A stretch of DNA of 64,000 bases from an uncultured Bacteroides sp. (GCF_958445495.1 NZ_CAUCSQ010000015.1:1-64000), one strand, 5' to 3'. Counted from the first letter of the stretch, positions 33,975 through 42,955 are shown. Notes: a model not told the origin generated them from the letters alone. Numbers and translations: made by a program.

Positions 33975-35348
33975 ATGAAAAAGAATGTTTACTCTTTATT
34001 AGTGATGGTCGCATTGGCGCTTACGGCTACATTTACAGCCTGCTCGGATGACGATGACGATACTCCACCAGTAGAAATTAAGTTGGATAAAAATATTGTG
34101 ACGGTACTTCCCGGTGAATCGGCAACAGTGCAAGTACTTGAAGGGAACGGGTCTTATCAGGTGACATCGCAGAATACTGCGATAGCTACGGCCTCGGTCA
34201 ATGAGTCTACAATTGAAGTGACCGGTGTGATGGAGAGTGAAGAAGATCAGACCACTACTATAGAAGTGGTTGACGCAAGACAGAAGACTGCAACGATAAA
34301 AGTGTATGTTACAAAATCTGTAAATCCATTGAAAATCGATTTGGAAGAAACGACTTTCGAGATGGTGGTAGGCGATACGAAAGATATTGAAATCATTTCC
34401 GGTAATCCTTCTTATACGGTGACTAGTTCGAATGATGCTGCAGTTGGAGTAAGTGAAGTAACTGATAATGTTTTCACGATTACAGCAGAGAAAGTTTGTG
34501 AAACCCCGGTAACTGTCACTCTCAAAGATAGCAAAAGCAGAGAAGTGGTATTGACGGTGACAAAGGTGGTACCTAATGAGGTGACAAGCATTGCCATTGA
34601 CGAGGCTGGAAAGGATATCCAACTGACTCCGGGAAAAATGTTTGAATTGGCTGGTCATGTTTCCTGGTTACCGCTCACAGCCGATGTTCCCACTCTTCTT
34701 TATTCTTCGTCTGAGGAATCGGTAGCTACTATAGATGCTGATGGCAAAATAACGGCGGTTAGTGTCGGCACTGCGATTATTACTGTAAAAGTAGAGGGTA
34801 CAGACATTGAAGAAACTGCTACAGTGACGGTAACAGAGCCGGAAGTGATAAAGTTTAGCAATACTGGATGGGGCTTGACCTATTCAGGCTTTGCAGCTTG
34901 GGAAGGACATAATGAGGATCCATATGCAATTTTTAATGGAAATCCGTTTGAGGGATGGTGGGAAGCCCCGGAAAGTGGTGGCTCTTCTACCGGTCAATGG
35001 ATTCAGATAGATATGAAATCTCTTAAGAACGTAACAAAATTGGTGATTGCTAGACGTTGTGAAGGGGATTGGATTAAAGGTGGCTTAAAATCTGTGCGGG
35101 TTGAGTATTCGAATGAAGATACGGATAATCCAACTTCCTTTGAATTCTTGATGAACGTCAATTATAGCGATGTGGAACATATTGTAGGAGAACCGGAAGG
35201 TTCCGGCTCTGCGGTTGAAGCGGAAGTTTCAAAACCGAATGTTTTGTCGACTGTGATTTCTATGCGACATATTAAGATTACAGTGACAGATCAATGGAAG
35301 GCGGACAAACCTTGTATTGGTTATGTAGATGTATTTGGTTATGAATAG
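33975..35348 (+). CDS. Surface glycan-binding lipoprotein, Ig-like repeats plus F5/8 type C (copy A)
   Basis: A 457-residue lipoprotein (lipobox 'TFTAC' followed by an acidic 'SDDDDD' spacer, typical of surface-exported Bacteroides lipoproteins). Three Ig-like/Big-type sandwiches occupy about residues 30-290 ('TVLPGESATVQVLEGNGSY', 'VVGDTKDIEIISGNPSY', 'SVATIDADGKITAVSVGTA'). A discoidin-like carbohydrate-binding domain follows to the end ('WIQIDMKSLKNVTKLVIARR'). There are no catalytic motifs. It lies 50 bp after the GH3 gene and is followed 12 bp later by a paralogue. Its role is probably to bind the polysaccharide on the cell surface. Confidence 0.78.
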   Translation: MKKNVYSLLVMVALALTATFTACSDDDDDTPPVEIKLDKNIVTVLPGESATVQVLEGNGSYQVTSQNTAIATASVNESTIEVTGVMESEEDQTTTIEVVDARQKTATIKVYVTKSVNPLKIDLEETTFEMVVGDTKDIEIISGNPSYTVTSSNDAAVGVSEVTDNVFTITAEKVCETPVTVTLKDSKSREVVLTVTKVVPNEVTSIAIDEAGKDIQLTPGKMFELAGHVSWLPLTADVPTLLYSSSEESVATIDADGKITAVSVGTAIITVKVEGTDIEETATVTVTEPEVIKFSNTGWGLTYSGFAAWEGHNEDPYAIFNGNPFEGWWEAPESGGSSTGQWIQIDMKSLKNVTKLVIARRCEGDWIKGGLKSVRVEYSNEDTDNPTSFEFLMNVNYSDVEHIVGEPEGSGSAVEAEVSKPNVLSTVISMRHIKITVTDQWKADKPCIGYVDVFGYE

Positions 35349-35360
35349 ATATAAAAGACT

Positions 35361-36701
35361 ATGAGAATGAAGATTTTTTATTCATTATTTCTTATGACGT
35401 TATTATCCGTAGTATCCATAGGATGCTCGGATAATAATGTCGAATGGGAAAGTGATGAGATACCGTCTGATAAAATAACTTTAGATGTGCAAGGAATACT
35501 GGATTTGTTGCATAATGAAAGTGTTGTAGTAAAGATTCTGACCGGAAATGGTTCTTATCAGGTTGATTCACAAGATGAGAATATTGCCAAGGCGAAAGTT
35601 GTGAGCGAAAATGAAATAGAAATCAGTGCCGTTTCAACCAGTGAACAAGATCAATATACCACTATCTATGTAATTGATGAAAAGAAACAGACTGCGGAAA
35701 TCAAAGTTTGCGTAGGCAAGATGAAGGAACTTCAACTGGATATACCGGATAATTTTGAGATTTATACAGATGTAGAGGAAGACGTTCAGGTGGTAACTGG
35801 AAATGGTGGATATATCTTTAGTTTGAGTGGAGATGCGGGAGTGGTAGAACTTGGTGTTTATGTTGACGATACACATACTTTCTCTATAAAAGCGTTGAAA
35901 ACAGGGACAGCCAAATTGACTGTCACTGATAAGCGGAATAAATCAAAAGAGATAACTATCCAAGTGAAAAAAGCGGATATCCGGATTACAGAATTTAGTG
36001 TTCCTCTGAGTGTGGGGTTGACTCTGAACAGCCGGTACAATCTTGGAGAAAACATAGTGATTAAGCCGGCAAATGCTTCATATAAGAAACTGTCTTATAC
36101 ATTGCTTGGAAATTCTGTCAGTGTAGACGAAAATGGTGTTCTCACAGCAATAAGGTCGGGGCAAACGACTGTACGTGTAAAGACGTTGGACGGAAGTAAT
36201 AAAACCGCAGAATGTGTGGTGACAGTTGTGGAGCCTGGTTCTATGTTGACTCCCCTTGGCTGGACGGTGGATTGTTCGTCAATGGGTGTATGGGGTGACA
36301 ATGATAATCCGGCAAATATCATTGACAACAATACTGCTACCTGGTGGGAACCTGGATATGACACCGATTTCATTGATGAATGGATTCGGATTGATATGAA
36401 ATATGTGCAACAGGTAGGTAAGATTAGTATCGCCAGACGTACTTCGGGAAATGAAATTAATGTAAACCTGAAAGCCGTCAAGGTTGAGGGTAGTGTGGAT
36501 GGTCAGAACTATTTTGATTTGGGTACTGCTGAATGGGGGCAGGATGGAAATAACTATACGGATCTGGAAAATGAGCTCTGGAGAGATCTTGTCTTGGCGA
36601 ATCCGGTGGAAGTTCGTTATGTTAAGATAACCGTTACCGAATTATTTAGTAATAATCCATGTATTGCTTGCGTGAACCTGTACGCTCCGGAGACTAATTA
36701 A
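35361..36701 (+). CDS. Surface glycan-binding lipoprotein, Ig-like repeats plus F5/8 type C (copy B)
   Basis: A 446-residue paralogue of the preceding gene with the same order: lipobox 'VSIGC', Ig-like repeats ('VKILTGNGSYQVDSQ', 'VQVVTGNGGYIFSLSGD', 'SVDENGVLTAIRSGQTTV') and a discoidin-like C-terminus ('WIRIDMKYVQQVGKISIARR'). The 'TGNGSYQV' repeat start is shared with copy A, while the binding-domain loops differ. A tandem duplicate with changed loops would widen the range of ligands held at the surface. It is the last gene of the PUL operon and is followed by an inverted repeat. Confidence 0.77.
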   Translation: MRMKIFYSLFLMTLLSVVSIGCSDNNVEWESDEIPSDKITLDVQGILDLLHNESVVVKILTGNGSYQVDSQDENIAKAKVVSENEIEISAVSTSEQDQYTTIYVIDEKKQTAEIKVCVGKMKELQLDIPDNFEIYTDVEEDVQVVTGNGGYIFSLSGDAGVVELGVYVDDTHTFSIKALKTGTAKLTVTDKRNKSKEITIQVKKADIRITEFSVPLSVGLTLNSRYNLGENIVIKPANASYKKLSYTLLGNSVSVDENGVLTAIRSGQTTVRVKTLDGSNKTAECVVTVVEPGSMLTPLGWTVDCSSMGVWGDNDNPANIIDNNTATWWEPGYDTDFIDEWIRIDMKYVQQVGKISIARRTSGNEINVNLKAVKVEGSVDGQNYFDLGTAEWGQDGNNYTDLENELWRDLVLANPVEVRYVKITVTELFSNNPCIACVNLYAPETN

Positions 36702-36718
36702 ACAACAACTTGATAAAT

Positions 36719-36763
36719 AATCCGCTGCTCCAACTGCAACTTGGCAATCTGTAGCAGCGGATT
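36719..36763 (+). terminator. Inverted repeat after the PUL operon
   Basis: AATCCGCTGCT (36719-36729) pairs perfectly with AGCAGCGGATT (36753-36763) across a 23-base loop, starting 18 bp after the last PUL stop codon. T-rich sequence follows. It is the only strong stem here and is placed to end the 27-kb transcript. The remaining 36764-36980 shows no gene. Confidence 0.6.
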
Positions 36764-36980
36764 GTTGTGTGTAACTTAAATAAGACTTTTGAATAACTGT
36801 TAAAGAGAAATATAATGTGGGTAATCAGTTGTTTTTTGTTGGCAAGTATTCAGAGTCTTTTTCGCAGGGTTCCGATACATTGATTTTAATTACGGGCAGA
36901 ACGGTCACGTGAAGATACAATGCATCCGACTCATTGAACTTTTGGGGGGGGATATGTCAATCTGGAAGAATGTAAACAAG

Positions 36981-37616
36981 TTAGTCCGCTTGCTTATTTA
37001 GTACTAACAAACTTTCCGGTCCCATATTGAACAGCAAGTCTATAATGCTCAAATTGGGCAGAAAGCCTAATTTGGATTCGAATACCTGGTAGTAAGGTTG
37101 CGGAATAAACTCCGTATCTACTTCCCGAAAATCCTTTTTGGGATGAATGACTTCCCGAAAATCGAATTCTCCGGGAGTAAACTCCATCTTATATTCGCTA
37201 GTACGCTCCATCGTGGGATGAATATCTATCAACTCACAGACCAGTTGGCAAAGTTCTTCGTTGAAATCGATTAGAAAATCATATTTCTTCTCATAGAAAG
37301 GGCGGAAATCGTCCTTGTAATATTCAAAGAAAGGAGTGTTGTTATAAGCGGATTCGATGGCATTCCAATGCAAGTGCCTCCAGTTACCGTGCTCGGAGAT
37401 ACGTATGTCCTTCATCGGGCATTTGGGGGTATCCGGCTTTACGGTAGGAATTGAGAGAGCCAGTTCGCCGTTTGGACCGGTGATGGTACACCGGTTACGG
37501 TAAGTTTGTTTCACGTAGTGGTCGTGTTGTTCTATAAAAATCCGGTCGTATGCCGATAATTTAGTATAGTACTCTACGGGAGCAAGATAGGCTGAGGATA
37601 AATAAGCGATTTTCAT
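36981..37616 (-). CDS. WbqC-like family protein
   Basis: A 211-residue cytoplasmic protein of the WbqC-like family. Typical features are the start 'MKIAYLSSAYLAPVEYYTKL', 'QTYRNRCTITGPNGELALSIPT', 'DIRISEHGNWRHLHWNAIESAYNNTPFFEYY' and the final 'SIIDLLFNMGPES'. The founding member lies in an O-antigen cluster, but the biochemical role is unsettled. It is the last gene of the minus-strand unit dapB - lepB - lepB paralogue - wbqC, 64 bp after the paralogue, so co-transcription is likely. Confidence 0.8.
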   Translation of the reverse strand: MKIAYLSSAYLAPVEYYTKLSAYDRIFIEQHDHYVKQTYRNRCTITGPNGELALSIPTVKPDTPKCPMKDIRISEHGNWRHLHWNAIESAYNNTPFFEYYKDDFRPFYEKKYDFLIDFNEELCQLVCELIDIHPTMERTSEYKMEFTPGEFDFREVIHPKKDFREVDTEFIPQPYYQVFESKLGFLPNLSIIDLLFNMGPESLLVLNKQAD

Positions 37617-37680
37617 TTCTTTTATTCTTATGTGTTCAGGAGAATTGTTTTTCAGGAACCAGACATGTGATTTAAGCCAT

Positions 37681-38622
37681 TTATTTTATAGTCCGGAAGA
37701 AACGGTCCCACCGATAACCGTCAAACAGCCCTGTCCCTTTCTCTTTGGAAAACCAGACGAGGGAGGCTTTCCCGATTACATGGTCGTGCGGGACAAATCC
37801 GAACAGACGCGAATCAGTCAGGTTGACGGTGTTGTTGACTCCCATCCAATAGTAATCCTTGGTAAAATAGCAGTGCAGTGCGGGTTTGCCGTCTACATAA
37901 AGAGAGTCTCCTTTGATTTCGGCATGCTTGCCTTCATGCATCACAAGAGTGTTTCGTAACAAAGTGATGTTCCAGGGATATACCCGGATGAATTTTCCCT
38001 TGCCGGGCACGATGAGAGGCCTTCTTCCGGCGTCTTTTTTTCGTGCCAAAGGCTGAATCCAACTTTTGCCGTTCATGGCCTGTTCCAGCAGATAATATTC
38101 ATATCGGCTGAAACTGCGTACATGAGTGCTGTCATTGCTTCCCATTAACCCCTCATTGTCGATGGAGAGGCTATGCATGAGTGAGATGAGCCGTTCCTCT
38201 TTGGCGGCCGGATAACAGTAAAGCCTTTTTTTGTCCGGATTGAATTGCACATCGGGAGAAGTAGCGGAAAAAAGAGAGTCGATAAATAACGTATCCCCCG
38301 GAACGCCGAGACAACGGCCGATGTAAATTTGCCGGCAATCGATAACCGGTTGCCGGATTTCAGCCGGATTGTTGAAAACGACAATATCCTGCCGTCGTAC
38401 GGGATGTTCGCACCACCGGTGGTAAGAACATACTGACATGAAAGGAATCCGAAGGCCATAGCTCCATTTGTTCACTAAGATACGTTCACCCTGGAGGATG
38501 GAATTCTCCATACCGATGGAAGGGATAAAACAGGACGTAAAAGCAAATCCCCGGAGCAGAAGCACGATGGCTATTGCTCCGGCGAATGCCAATATCCATT
38601 TGATTCTACGAATGTTCATCAA
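37681..38622 (-). CDS. Signal peptidase I paralogue with substituted catalytic residues
   Basis: A 313-residue S26 signal-peptidase fold with one N-terminal TM segment (about residues 9-27). Alignment by eye to the neighbouring lepB shows the catalytic-serine box as 'IPSIGMENS': Gly37 stands where the nucleophilic Ser is expected (lepB 'IPSSSLEKS'). The lysine box reads 'YIGRCLGVPGD': Gly102 replaces the general-base Lys (lepB 'YVKRCVGLPGD'). The third box is 'MGVNNTVNLTDSR' instead of 'MGDNRHNSADSR'. The fold-forming 'GVPGD', 'DIVVFNNP' and 'DSR..GFVP' remain. It is probably a pseudoprotease, perhaps a partner or regulator of the true LepB encoded just upstream. A shifted nucleophile (Ser35) is possible but less likely. 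Confidence 0.8.
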   Translation of the reverse strand: MMNIRRIKWILAFAGAIAIVLLLRGFAFTSCFIPSIGMENSILQGERILVNKWSYGLRIPFMSVCSYHRWCEHPVRRQDIVVFNNPAEIRQPVIDCRQIYIGRCLGVPGDTLFIDSLFSATSPDVQFNPDKKRLYCYPAAKEERLISLMHSLSIDNEGLMGSNDSTHVRSFSRYEYYLLEQAMNGKSWIQPLARKKDAGRRPLIVPGKGKFIRVYPWNITLLRNTLVMHEGKHAEIKGDSLYVDGKPALHCYFTKDYYWMGVNNTVNLTDSRLFGFVPHDHVIGKASLVWFSKEKGTGLFDGYRWDRFFRTIK

Positions 38623-38669
38623 TCTTTATCACCTTATCGTCTTCATCAGTGCCGGTAACGGTATTCTTG

Positions 38670-40154
38670 TCAGTCCACCCATTTGAAGAGGCGGTTCCAG
38701 CGGATTCTGCCGTCAAACCATCCCCGGTCCTTATCCAGTGACAGCCAGACAACAATCGGTTTGCCCACCACATGGTCTTCCGGAACAAACCCCCAATAAC
38801 GGGAATCGGCGGAATTGTGGCGGTTGTCACCCATCATCCAGTAATAATCCATTTTAAAAGTATATCGGTCGGTCTTTTCTCCGTTGATATAGATACCGTC
38901 CGGCTTCATTTCCAGCCGGTTACCCTCGTATGCCACGATACAACGTTCATAGATGGGCAGGTTATCTTCGGTAAGAGTGACGGTAGAACCTTTGGCAGGA
39001 ATCCAAATCGGGCCGTAATTATTGCGGTTCCACTTGGTGTAAAGATTCAGCGGGTACATCTGCCCGGCATAATCTTCCGGTTCCATGATGATTTTGCTGA
39101 TTAACTTCTTGTTGCCATTCAAAGTGTCGTACATTTTTTTTGTTAACGGAAGATGGTACACCGGATTCAGCCTTCCCTGCGCGTTTCGGCTGTCCAGTCC
39201 CATTTCCAATAATCCGCTTTCCCAACCGGAATCCTCAATCAACATCTGGTCGGCTTTGCTGATGCCCAGTTCACGGAACATGTCTTCCGGAATATACGGG
39301 CCGGTAGTTTGTACGAAATAGTTAAATTGCAGGTTCTCCGGGTTCTGAATGGCTTTGCCGTCAATCATTACCTGCCCGTTTACGATTTGGAGCGTGTCTC
39401 CCGGAAGTCCTACGCAACGTTTTACGTAATTCTCCCGGCGGTCTACCGGACGCCAGAGGACTTCTCCGTAAGTGCGCGGGTTATTTAGGATTTGTCTGCG
39501 TCCGGCAGCATAATATAAGTCGTAGACGGCGCGTTGTTGTTCGCGTGTCAGGCTGTCCATATCTATCTGTTTGGAATAGATACGTTGCCCTTCACCGTAA
39601 GCCAGCGTATAAAAGTCCGTAGTCTGTTGGTAATTTACTGCCACCGTATCGCCCGCCGGGAAGTTGAATACCACAATGTCATTCAATTTCACTTTGCCGA
39701 AACCCGGAACCCTTTTATATTTCCATTGCGGCCATTCGATGTATGACTTTGTTCCCAGAACAGGTAAGGTATGCTGTGCCAATGGCATGGAAAGCGGCGT
39801 ATTCGGCACGCGGGGACCGTAGCTCATCTTGCTTACATACAGGAAATCGCCTACCAGCAGTGATTTTTCCAGGGAAGAAGAAGGAATCTGATAGTTCTGG
39901 AAAATATAGATATTGACAAAATAGACAGCCACTAATGCGAAAATAATGGCATCTATCCAGCTCATCACGCTGCGTACCGCAGGGTTTTTAGACTTCTTCC
40001 AAAACGACCAGGGTATCTTCTTCGTGATGTAAATATCGAAAATGAAAGGTATGACGATTAATCCCCACCAGCTTCGTACCCAAATCAGGAAAGCAAGATA
40101 GAGGAGAATGGCAATGGTACATTTTATCCATTGTGTGCGCGTGGCTTGTCTCAT
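38670..40154 (-). CDS. lepB: Signal peptidase I (LepB)
   Basis: A 494-residue inner-membrane serine protease that removes signal peptides from exported proteins. Three hydrophobic segments lie in about residues 10-85. Box B is 'IPSSSLEKSLLVGDF' with nucleophile Ser94, box D 'NYVKRCVGLPGDTL' with general base Lys245, and box E 'MGDNRHNSADSRYWGFVP'. A long insertion between boxes (about residues 260-400) is usual for Bacteroidetes LepB. It lies 23 bp downstream of dapB and is followed by the degenerate paralogue. It is the only evidently active type I peptidase in the window. Confidence 0.92.
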   Translation of the reverse strand: MRQATRTQWIKCTIAILLYLAFLIWVRSWWGLIVIPFIFDIYITKKIPWSFWKKSKNPAVRSVMSWIDAIIFALVAVYFVNIYIFQNYQIPSSSLEKSLLVGDFLYVSKMSYGPRVPNTPLSMPLAQHTLPVLGTKSYIEWPQWKYKRVPGFGKVKLNDIVVFNFPAGDTVAVNYQQTTDFYTLAYGEGQRIYSKQIDMDSLTREQQRAVYDLYYAAGRRQILNNPRTYGEVLWRPVDRRENYVKRCVGLPGDTLQIVNGQVMIDGKAIQNPENLQFNYFVQTTGPYIPEDMFRELGISKADQMLIEDSGWESGLLEMGLDSRNAQGRLNPVYHLPLTKKMYDTLNGNKKLISKIIMEPEDYAGQMYPLNLYTKWNRNNYGPIWIPAKGSTVTLTEDNLPIYERCIVAYEGNRLEMKPDGIYINGEKTDRYTFKMDYYWMMGDNRHNSADSRYWGFVPEDHVVGKPIVVWLSLDKDRGWFDGRIRWNRLFKWVD

Positions 40155-40177
40155 AACGGTAAATTTATTTAAAACCT

Positions 40178-40942
40178 TTATTCATTTAGAAAAGGGAATA
40201 GATTGTTCATCCCCAGGAAACCTTCGTGCCGGACAGTGTATTCGGCTGCCAGTACGGCCCCCAATACGAAACCGCCCCGGTTCTTGGCATCATGAGTGAT
40301 TGAGATAGTGTCTACTTCGGACTCATAGCGGACGGTATGGATACCGAAAACCTCACCTTCGCGGATAGAGCTGACAGGGAGTTCGCCGGGAGCGCAGGCC
40401 GTTGTTCCGCTGACTGTCCCGTCCGGTGCGAGATAAGTCCCCTTCACCCATTTGGTTTTACGGTCCATATTTTCTAAAATGCCTTCCGCCAGCGTAATGG
40501 CCGTACCGCTGGGAGCATCCAGCTTATGGATATGGTGCGTCTCGCTCATTGTGACATCATAATCCGGAAACCGGTTCATGATTTTAGCCAGATACTTGTT
40601 TACGGCGGAAAAAATAGCCACTCCGAGACTGAAATTGGACGACCAGAAAAGGGTTTTTCCTCCTTCCGTACATAACTTCCTGATTTCTTCGCCGTGTTCG
40701 GCCATCCAGCCGGTACTGCCGGATACGACCTTGACGCCGGCTTTAAATGCTTTCATATAGTTGTTGTAAGCTACCGTCGGATTGGTAAATTCAATGGCTA
40801 CGTCAGCCGATTTGAACGCTTCCGATTCGAAGTCTTCCTGATTATTGATGTCGATGATGCAGACAATCTCATGTCCGCGGCTGCGGGCGACCTTCTCTAT
40901 TTCCTTGCCCATTTTTCCGTAACCTATCAGTGCTATTTTCAT
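40178..40942 (-). CDS. dapB: 4-hydroxy-tetrahydrodipicolinate reductase
   Basis: A 254-residue cytoplasmic enzyme of lysine/diaminopimelate synthesis that reduces 4-hydroxy-tetrahydrodipicolinate with NAD(P)H. It begins with the nucleotide-binding 'MKIALIGYGKMGKEIE'. The active-site signature is 'ETHHIHKLDAPSGTAI' (catalytic His and Lys), and the family ending 'HDAKNRGGFVLGAVLAAE' is present. An upstream in-frame extension to 41008 lacks similarity and would cross the promoter, so the ATG at 40942 is chosen. It is the first gene of the dapB-lepB unit. Length is slightly under the usual 265-270, normal for Bacteroidetes. Confidence 0.93.
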   Translation of the reverse strand: MKIALIGYGKMGKEIEKVARSRGHEIVCIIDINNQEDFESEAFKSADVAIEFTNPTVAYNNYMKAFKAGVKVVSGSTGWMAEHGEEIRKLCTEGGKTLFWSSNFSLGVAIFSAVNKYLAKIMNRFPDYDVTMSETHHIHKLDAPSGTAITLAEGILENMDRKTKWVKGTYLAPDGTVSGTTACAPGELPVSSIREGEVFGIHTVRYESEVDTISITHDAKNRGGFVLGAVLAAEYTVRHEGFLGMNNLFPFLNE

Positions 40943-40974
40943 TGTTTTCTGACTTATATTCAAAATAATAGTCG

Positions 40975-41000
40975 CAAAGATAAGATTTTTATTACATTTG
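40975..41000. promoter_or_regulatory. Divergent promoters between dapB and the DUF2851 gene
   Basis: CAAAGATA (40975-40982) reads TATCTTTG on the minus strand and serves dapB. TACATTTG (40993-41000) on the plus strand serves the DUF2851 gene. Both fit TAnnTTTG and leave short leaders of about 25 nt. The two -7 elements are only 10 bp apart, so the promoters overlap. Confidence 0.55.
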
Positions 41001-41025
41001 CAGCGCACATTAACGTCTTGTTAAC

Positions 41026-42324
41026 ATGGAACATCTTCTCCATTACGTGTGGAAACACAAATTATTTCCCCTAAGAGCGCTGCAAACCACAGAAGGTCTA
41101 CCGGTAGAGGTGATTGATACCGGTCTTCGGAATTCAGGTTCAGGACCGGACTTCTTCAATGCCCGGTTAAGAATCGACGGCATGTTGCGGGTAGGAGATG
41201 TGGAAATACATGCCCGTTCTTCGGACAGGTTATGTCGTGGACATCATGGTGACAGAGCCTATGGTTCCGTGATTCTGTGTGTGGTGGGGGAGGCGGACGG
41301 GGAAGTGCCCCGTACGGATGAAGAGTCCGTCCCGCAGATGGTATTACCCTATTCCGGAGAGATAGAAGTGCGTTATCGCGAACTCTGTTTCTCAACCCGT
41401 TATCCGGCTTGCCATTCTATTTTCAGTTCTTTGTCCGGACTGGCGGTTCATTCATGGATGAGCGCATTACAGGCGGAACGGCTGGAACAAAAAGCCGCAT
41501 TGATACATGCCCGTCTTGAGCGTTGCGATAATAACTGGGAAGATGCCTTCTTCATCACCTTGGCGCGTAATTACGGTTTCGGCCTGAATGGAAATGCCTT
41601 TGAGAAATGGGCGGAACAGTTACCGTTTCGCGCATTGGACAAGCATCGGGACGACTTGTTCCAGATAGAAGCCTTTTTCTACGGTCTGTCGGGGCTGCTT
41701 GAAGAAACGTTCCTGGAGCAAGAACAAGAAGACGAATATAGCCTTCGCCTTCGCAAGGAATTCCGTTACTTGCAGCGGAAGTTTGAAATTTCCCGAAAGA
41801 TGGACGCCTCCCTCTGGCGTTTCCTCCGGTTGCGTCCCGATAATTACCCTCATGTCCGTCTGGCCCAACTGGCTTATTATTATCAAAACGGAGATAAGTT
41901 GTTCTCCCGTTTGATGGAGGCGGAAACATTGCCGGAAGTGAGAAACATGCTCTCTGCCCGCACCTCTTTTTATTGGGAAAATCATTATACGTTCGGGCAT
42001 GTTTCCCGGAAAAAGGAAAAAACGCTGGGAGAACGCTCGAAAGACCTGATTATAATCAATACGGTTGTTCCCTTTTTATACGCCTACGGTTTGCATAAGG
42101 CCAATGAAAGAATGTGCGGACGCGCCGGCCGTTTCCTGGAAGAACTGAAAGCGGAGGACAACCGCATCATTCGTTCATGGAGCGATATCGGACTGCCGGT
42201 GGCAAATGCGGCAGACAGCCAGGCATTGATACAATTGCAGAAAGAATATTGCGACAAGCGGAAGTGCCTGTATTGCCGCTTCGGATATGAATATATGAGA
42301 ACGGACAGCCGGGTGAAGAATTAA
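41026..42324 (+). CDS. DUF2851 family protein
   Basis: A 432-residue cytoplasmic protein of unknown function, conserved as a single copy across Bacteroidetes. Recognisable parts are 'MEHLLHYVWKHKLFPL' at the start, 'NSGSGPDFFNARLRIDG', 'GDVEIHARSSD' with 'GNVE/GDVEIH' nuclease-fold character, and a Cys-rich C-terminus 'EYCDKRKCLYCRFGYEY' that could bind a metal. The N-terminal PD-(D/E)xK-like look (E...D..N...E.H) is only suggestive. It is divergent from dapB with its own promoter. Confidence 0.8.
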   Translation: MEHLLHYVWKHKLFPLRALQTTEGLPVEVIDTGLRNSGSGPDFFNARLRIDGMLRVGDVEIHARSSDRLCRGHHGDRAYGSVILCVVGEADGEVPRTDEESVPQMVLPYSGEIEVRYRELCFSTRYPACHSIFSSLSGLAVHSWMSALQAERLEQKAALIHARLERCDNNWEDAFFITLARNYGFGLNGNAFEKWAEQLPFRALDKHRDDLFQIEAFFYGLSGLLEETFLEQEQEDEYSLRLRKEFRYLQRKFEISRKMDASLWRFLRLRPDNYPHVRLAQLAYYYQNGDKLFSRLMEAETLPEVRNMLSARTSFYWENHYTFGHVSRKKEKTLGERSKDLIIINTVVPFLYAYGLHKANERMCGRAGRFLEELKAEDNRIIRSWSDIGLPVANAADSQALIQLQKEYCDKRKCLYCRFGYEYMRTDSRVKN

Positions 42325-42357
42325 CCGGGAAAATGATGAAGATACCGGACTTGTCAT

Positions 42358-42365
42358 TATCTTTG
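42358..42365 (+). promoter_or_regulatory. -7 element for the DUF4348 gene
   Basis: TATCTTTG fits TAnnTTTG and lies 32 bp before the ATG at 42398, inside the 73-bp gap after the DUF2851 gene. Confidence 0.45.
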
Positions 42366-42397
42366 CGGCTGTCAATCCAATTTCAAATTTATAGGGT

Positions 42398-42955
42398 ATG
42401 ATAAAGACTAAAAAGTTTGTCTGCTGTTTGTTTGCCGCTATGTTGCTGGCTGCGGCCTCATTTGTCTCTTACGGCAACGGTTCGGAAGCCGGCGGTGGGG
42501 CGGTTGTGCAATCCGGCGAAGATTTCAAGTCGTTTCTTGAAAAGTTTACTTCCAGTGCGGCTTTCCAATATACCCGCGTCAGGTTTCCGTTGAAAACCCC
42601 GATTGTTTTATTGGCGGATGACGGGGAGACAGAAAAGACATTTCCTTTTACGAAAGAAAAATGGCCGTTGCTGGATGGCGAGACCCTGAAAGAAGAACGG
42701 ATAGAACGGGAAGAAGGAGGAGTTTACATATCCGGATTTACACTCGACGGGCCGAAGCATAAAGTCTTTGAGGCAGGTTATGAAGAATCGGAGATGGATT
42801 TGCGGGTTGAATTTGAATTGGCGTCCGACGGGAAATGGTATGTCGTAGACTGTTATACGGCATGGTACGGTTTCGATTTGCCTGCGGATGAGTTGGAGCA
42901 GACCGTCCGTCTGGTAGCGGAAGAAAATGCCGCTTTTAAAGAACTCCATCCCTGA
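42398..42955 (+). CDS. Secreted DUF4348 family protein
   Basis: A 185-residue protein with a signal peptide ('LLAAASFVSYGNG'). The mature part starts 'DFKSFLEKFTSSAAFQYTRVRFPLKTPI' and contains 'WPLLDGETLKEER' and 'SDGKWYVVDCYTAWYG', matching the Bacteroides DUF4348 family. Function is unknown. The fold is probably a small periplasmic NTF2-like or lipocalin-like domain, judging only from length and the 'WYVVD' strand. It is convergent with the DUF1573 gene; GCGGCG (42968-42973) and CGCCGC (42989-42994) between them could form a weak terminator stem. Confidence 0.75.
   Translation: MIKTKKFVCCLFAAMLLAAASFVSYGNGSEAGGGAVVQSGEDFKSFLEKFTSSAAFQYTRVRFPLKTPIVLLADDGETEKTFPFTKEKWPLLDGETLKEERIEREEGGVYISGFTLDGPKHKVFEAGYEESEMDLRVEFELASDGKWYVVDCYTAWYGFDLPADELEQTVRLVAEENAAFKELHP

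Noticed and set aside
36941..36956. Run of eight Gs as a phase-variable tract.
   Set aside because: It lies in a gene-free gap about 30 bp downstream of the wbqC stop, not in a coding or promoter position that slippage could switch.
40943..41008. N-terminal extension of dapB.
   Set aside because: The 22 extra residues are not family-like and would cover the promoter; the ATG at 40942 begins exactly at the nucleotide-binding strand.
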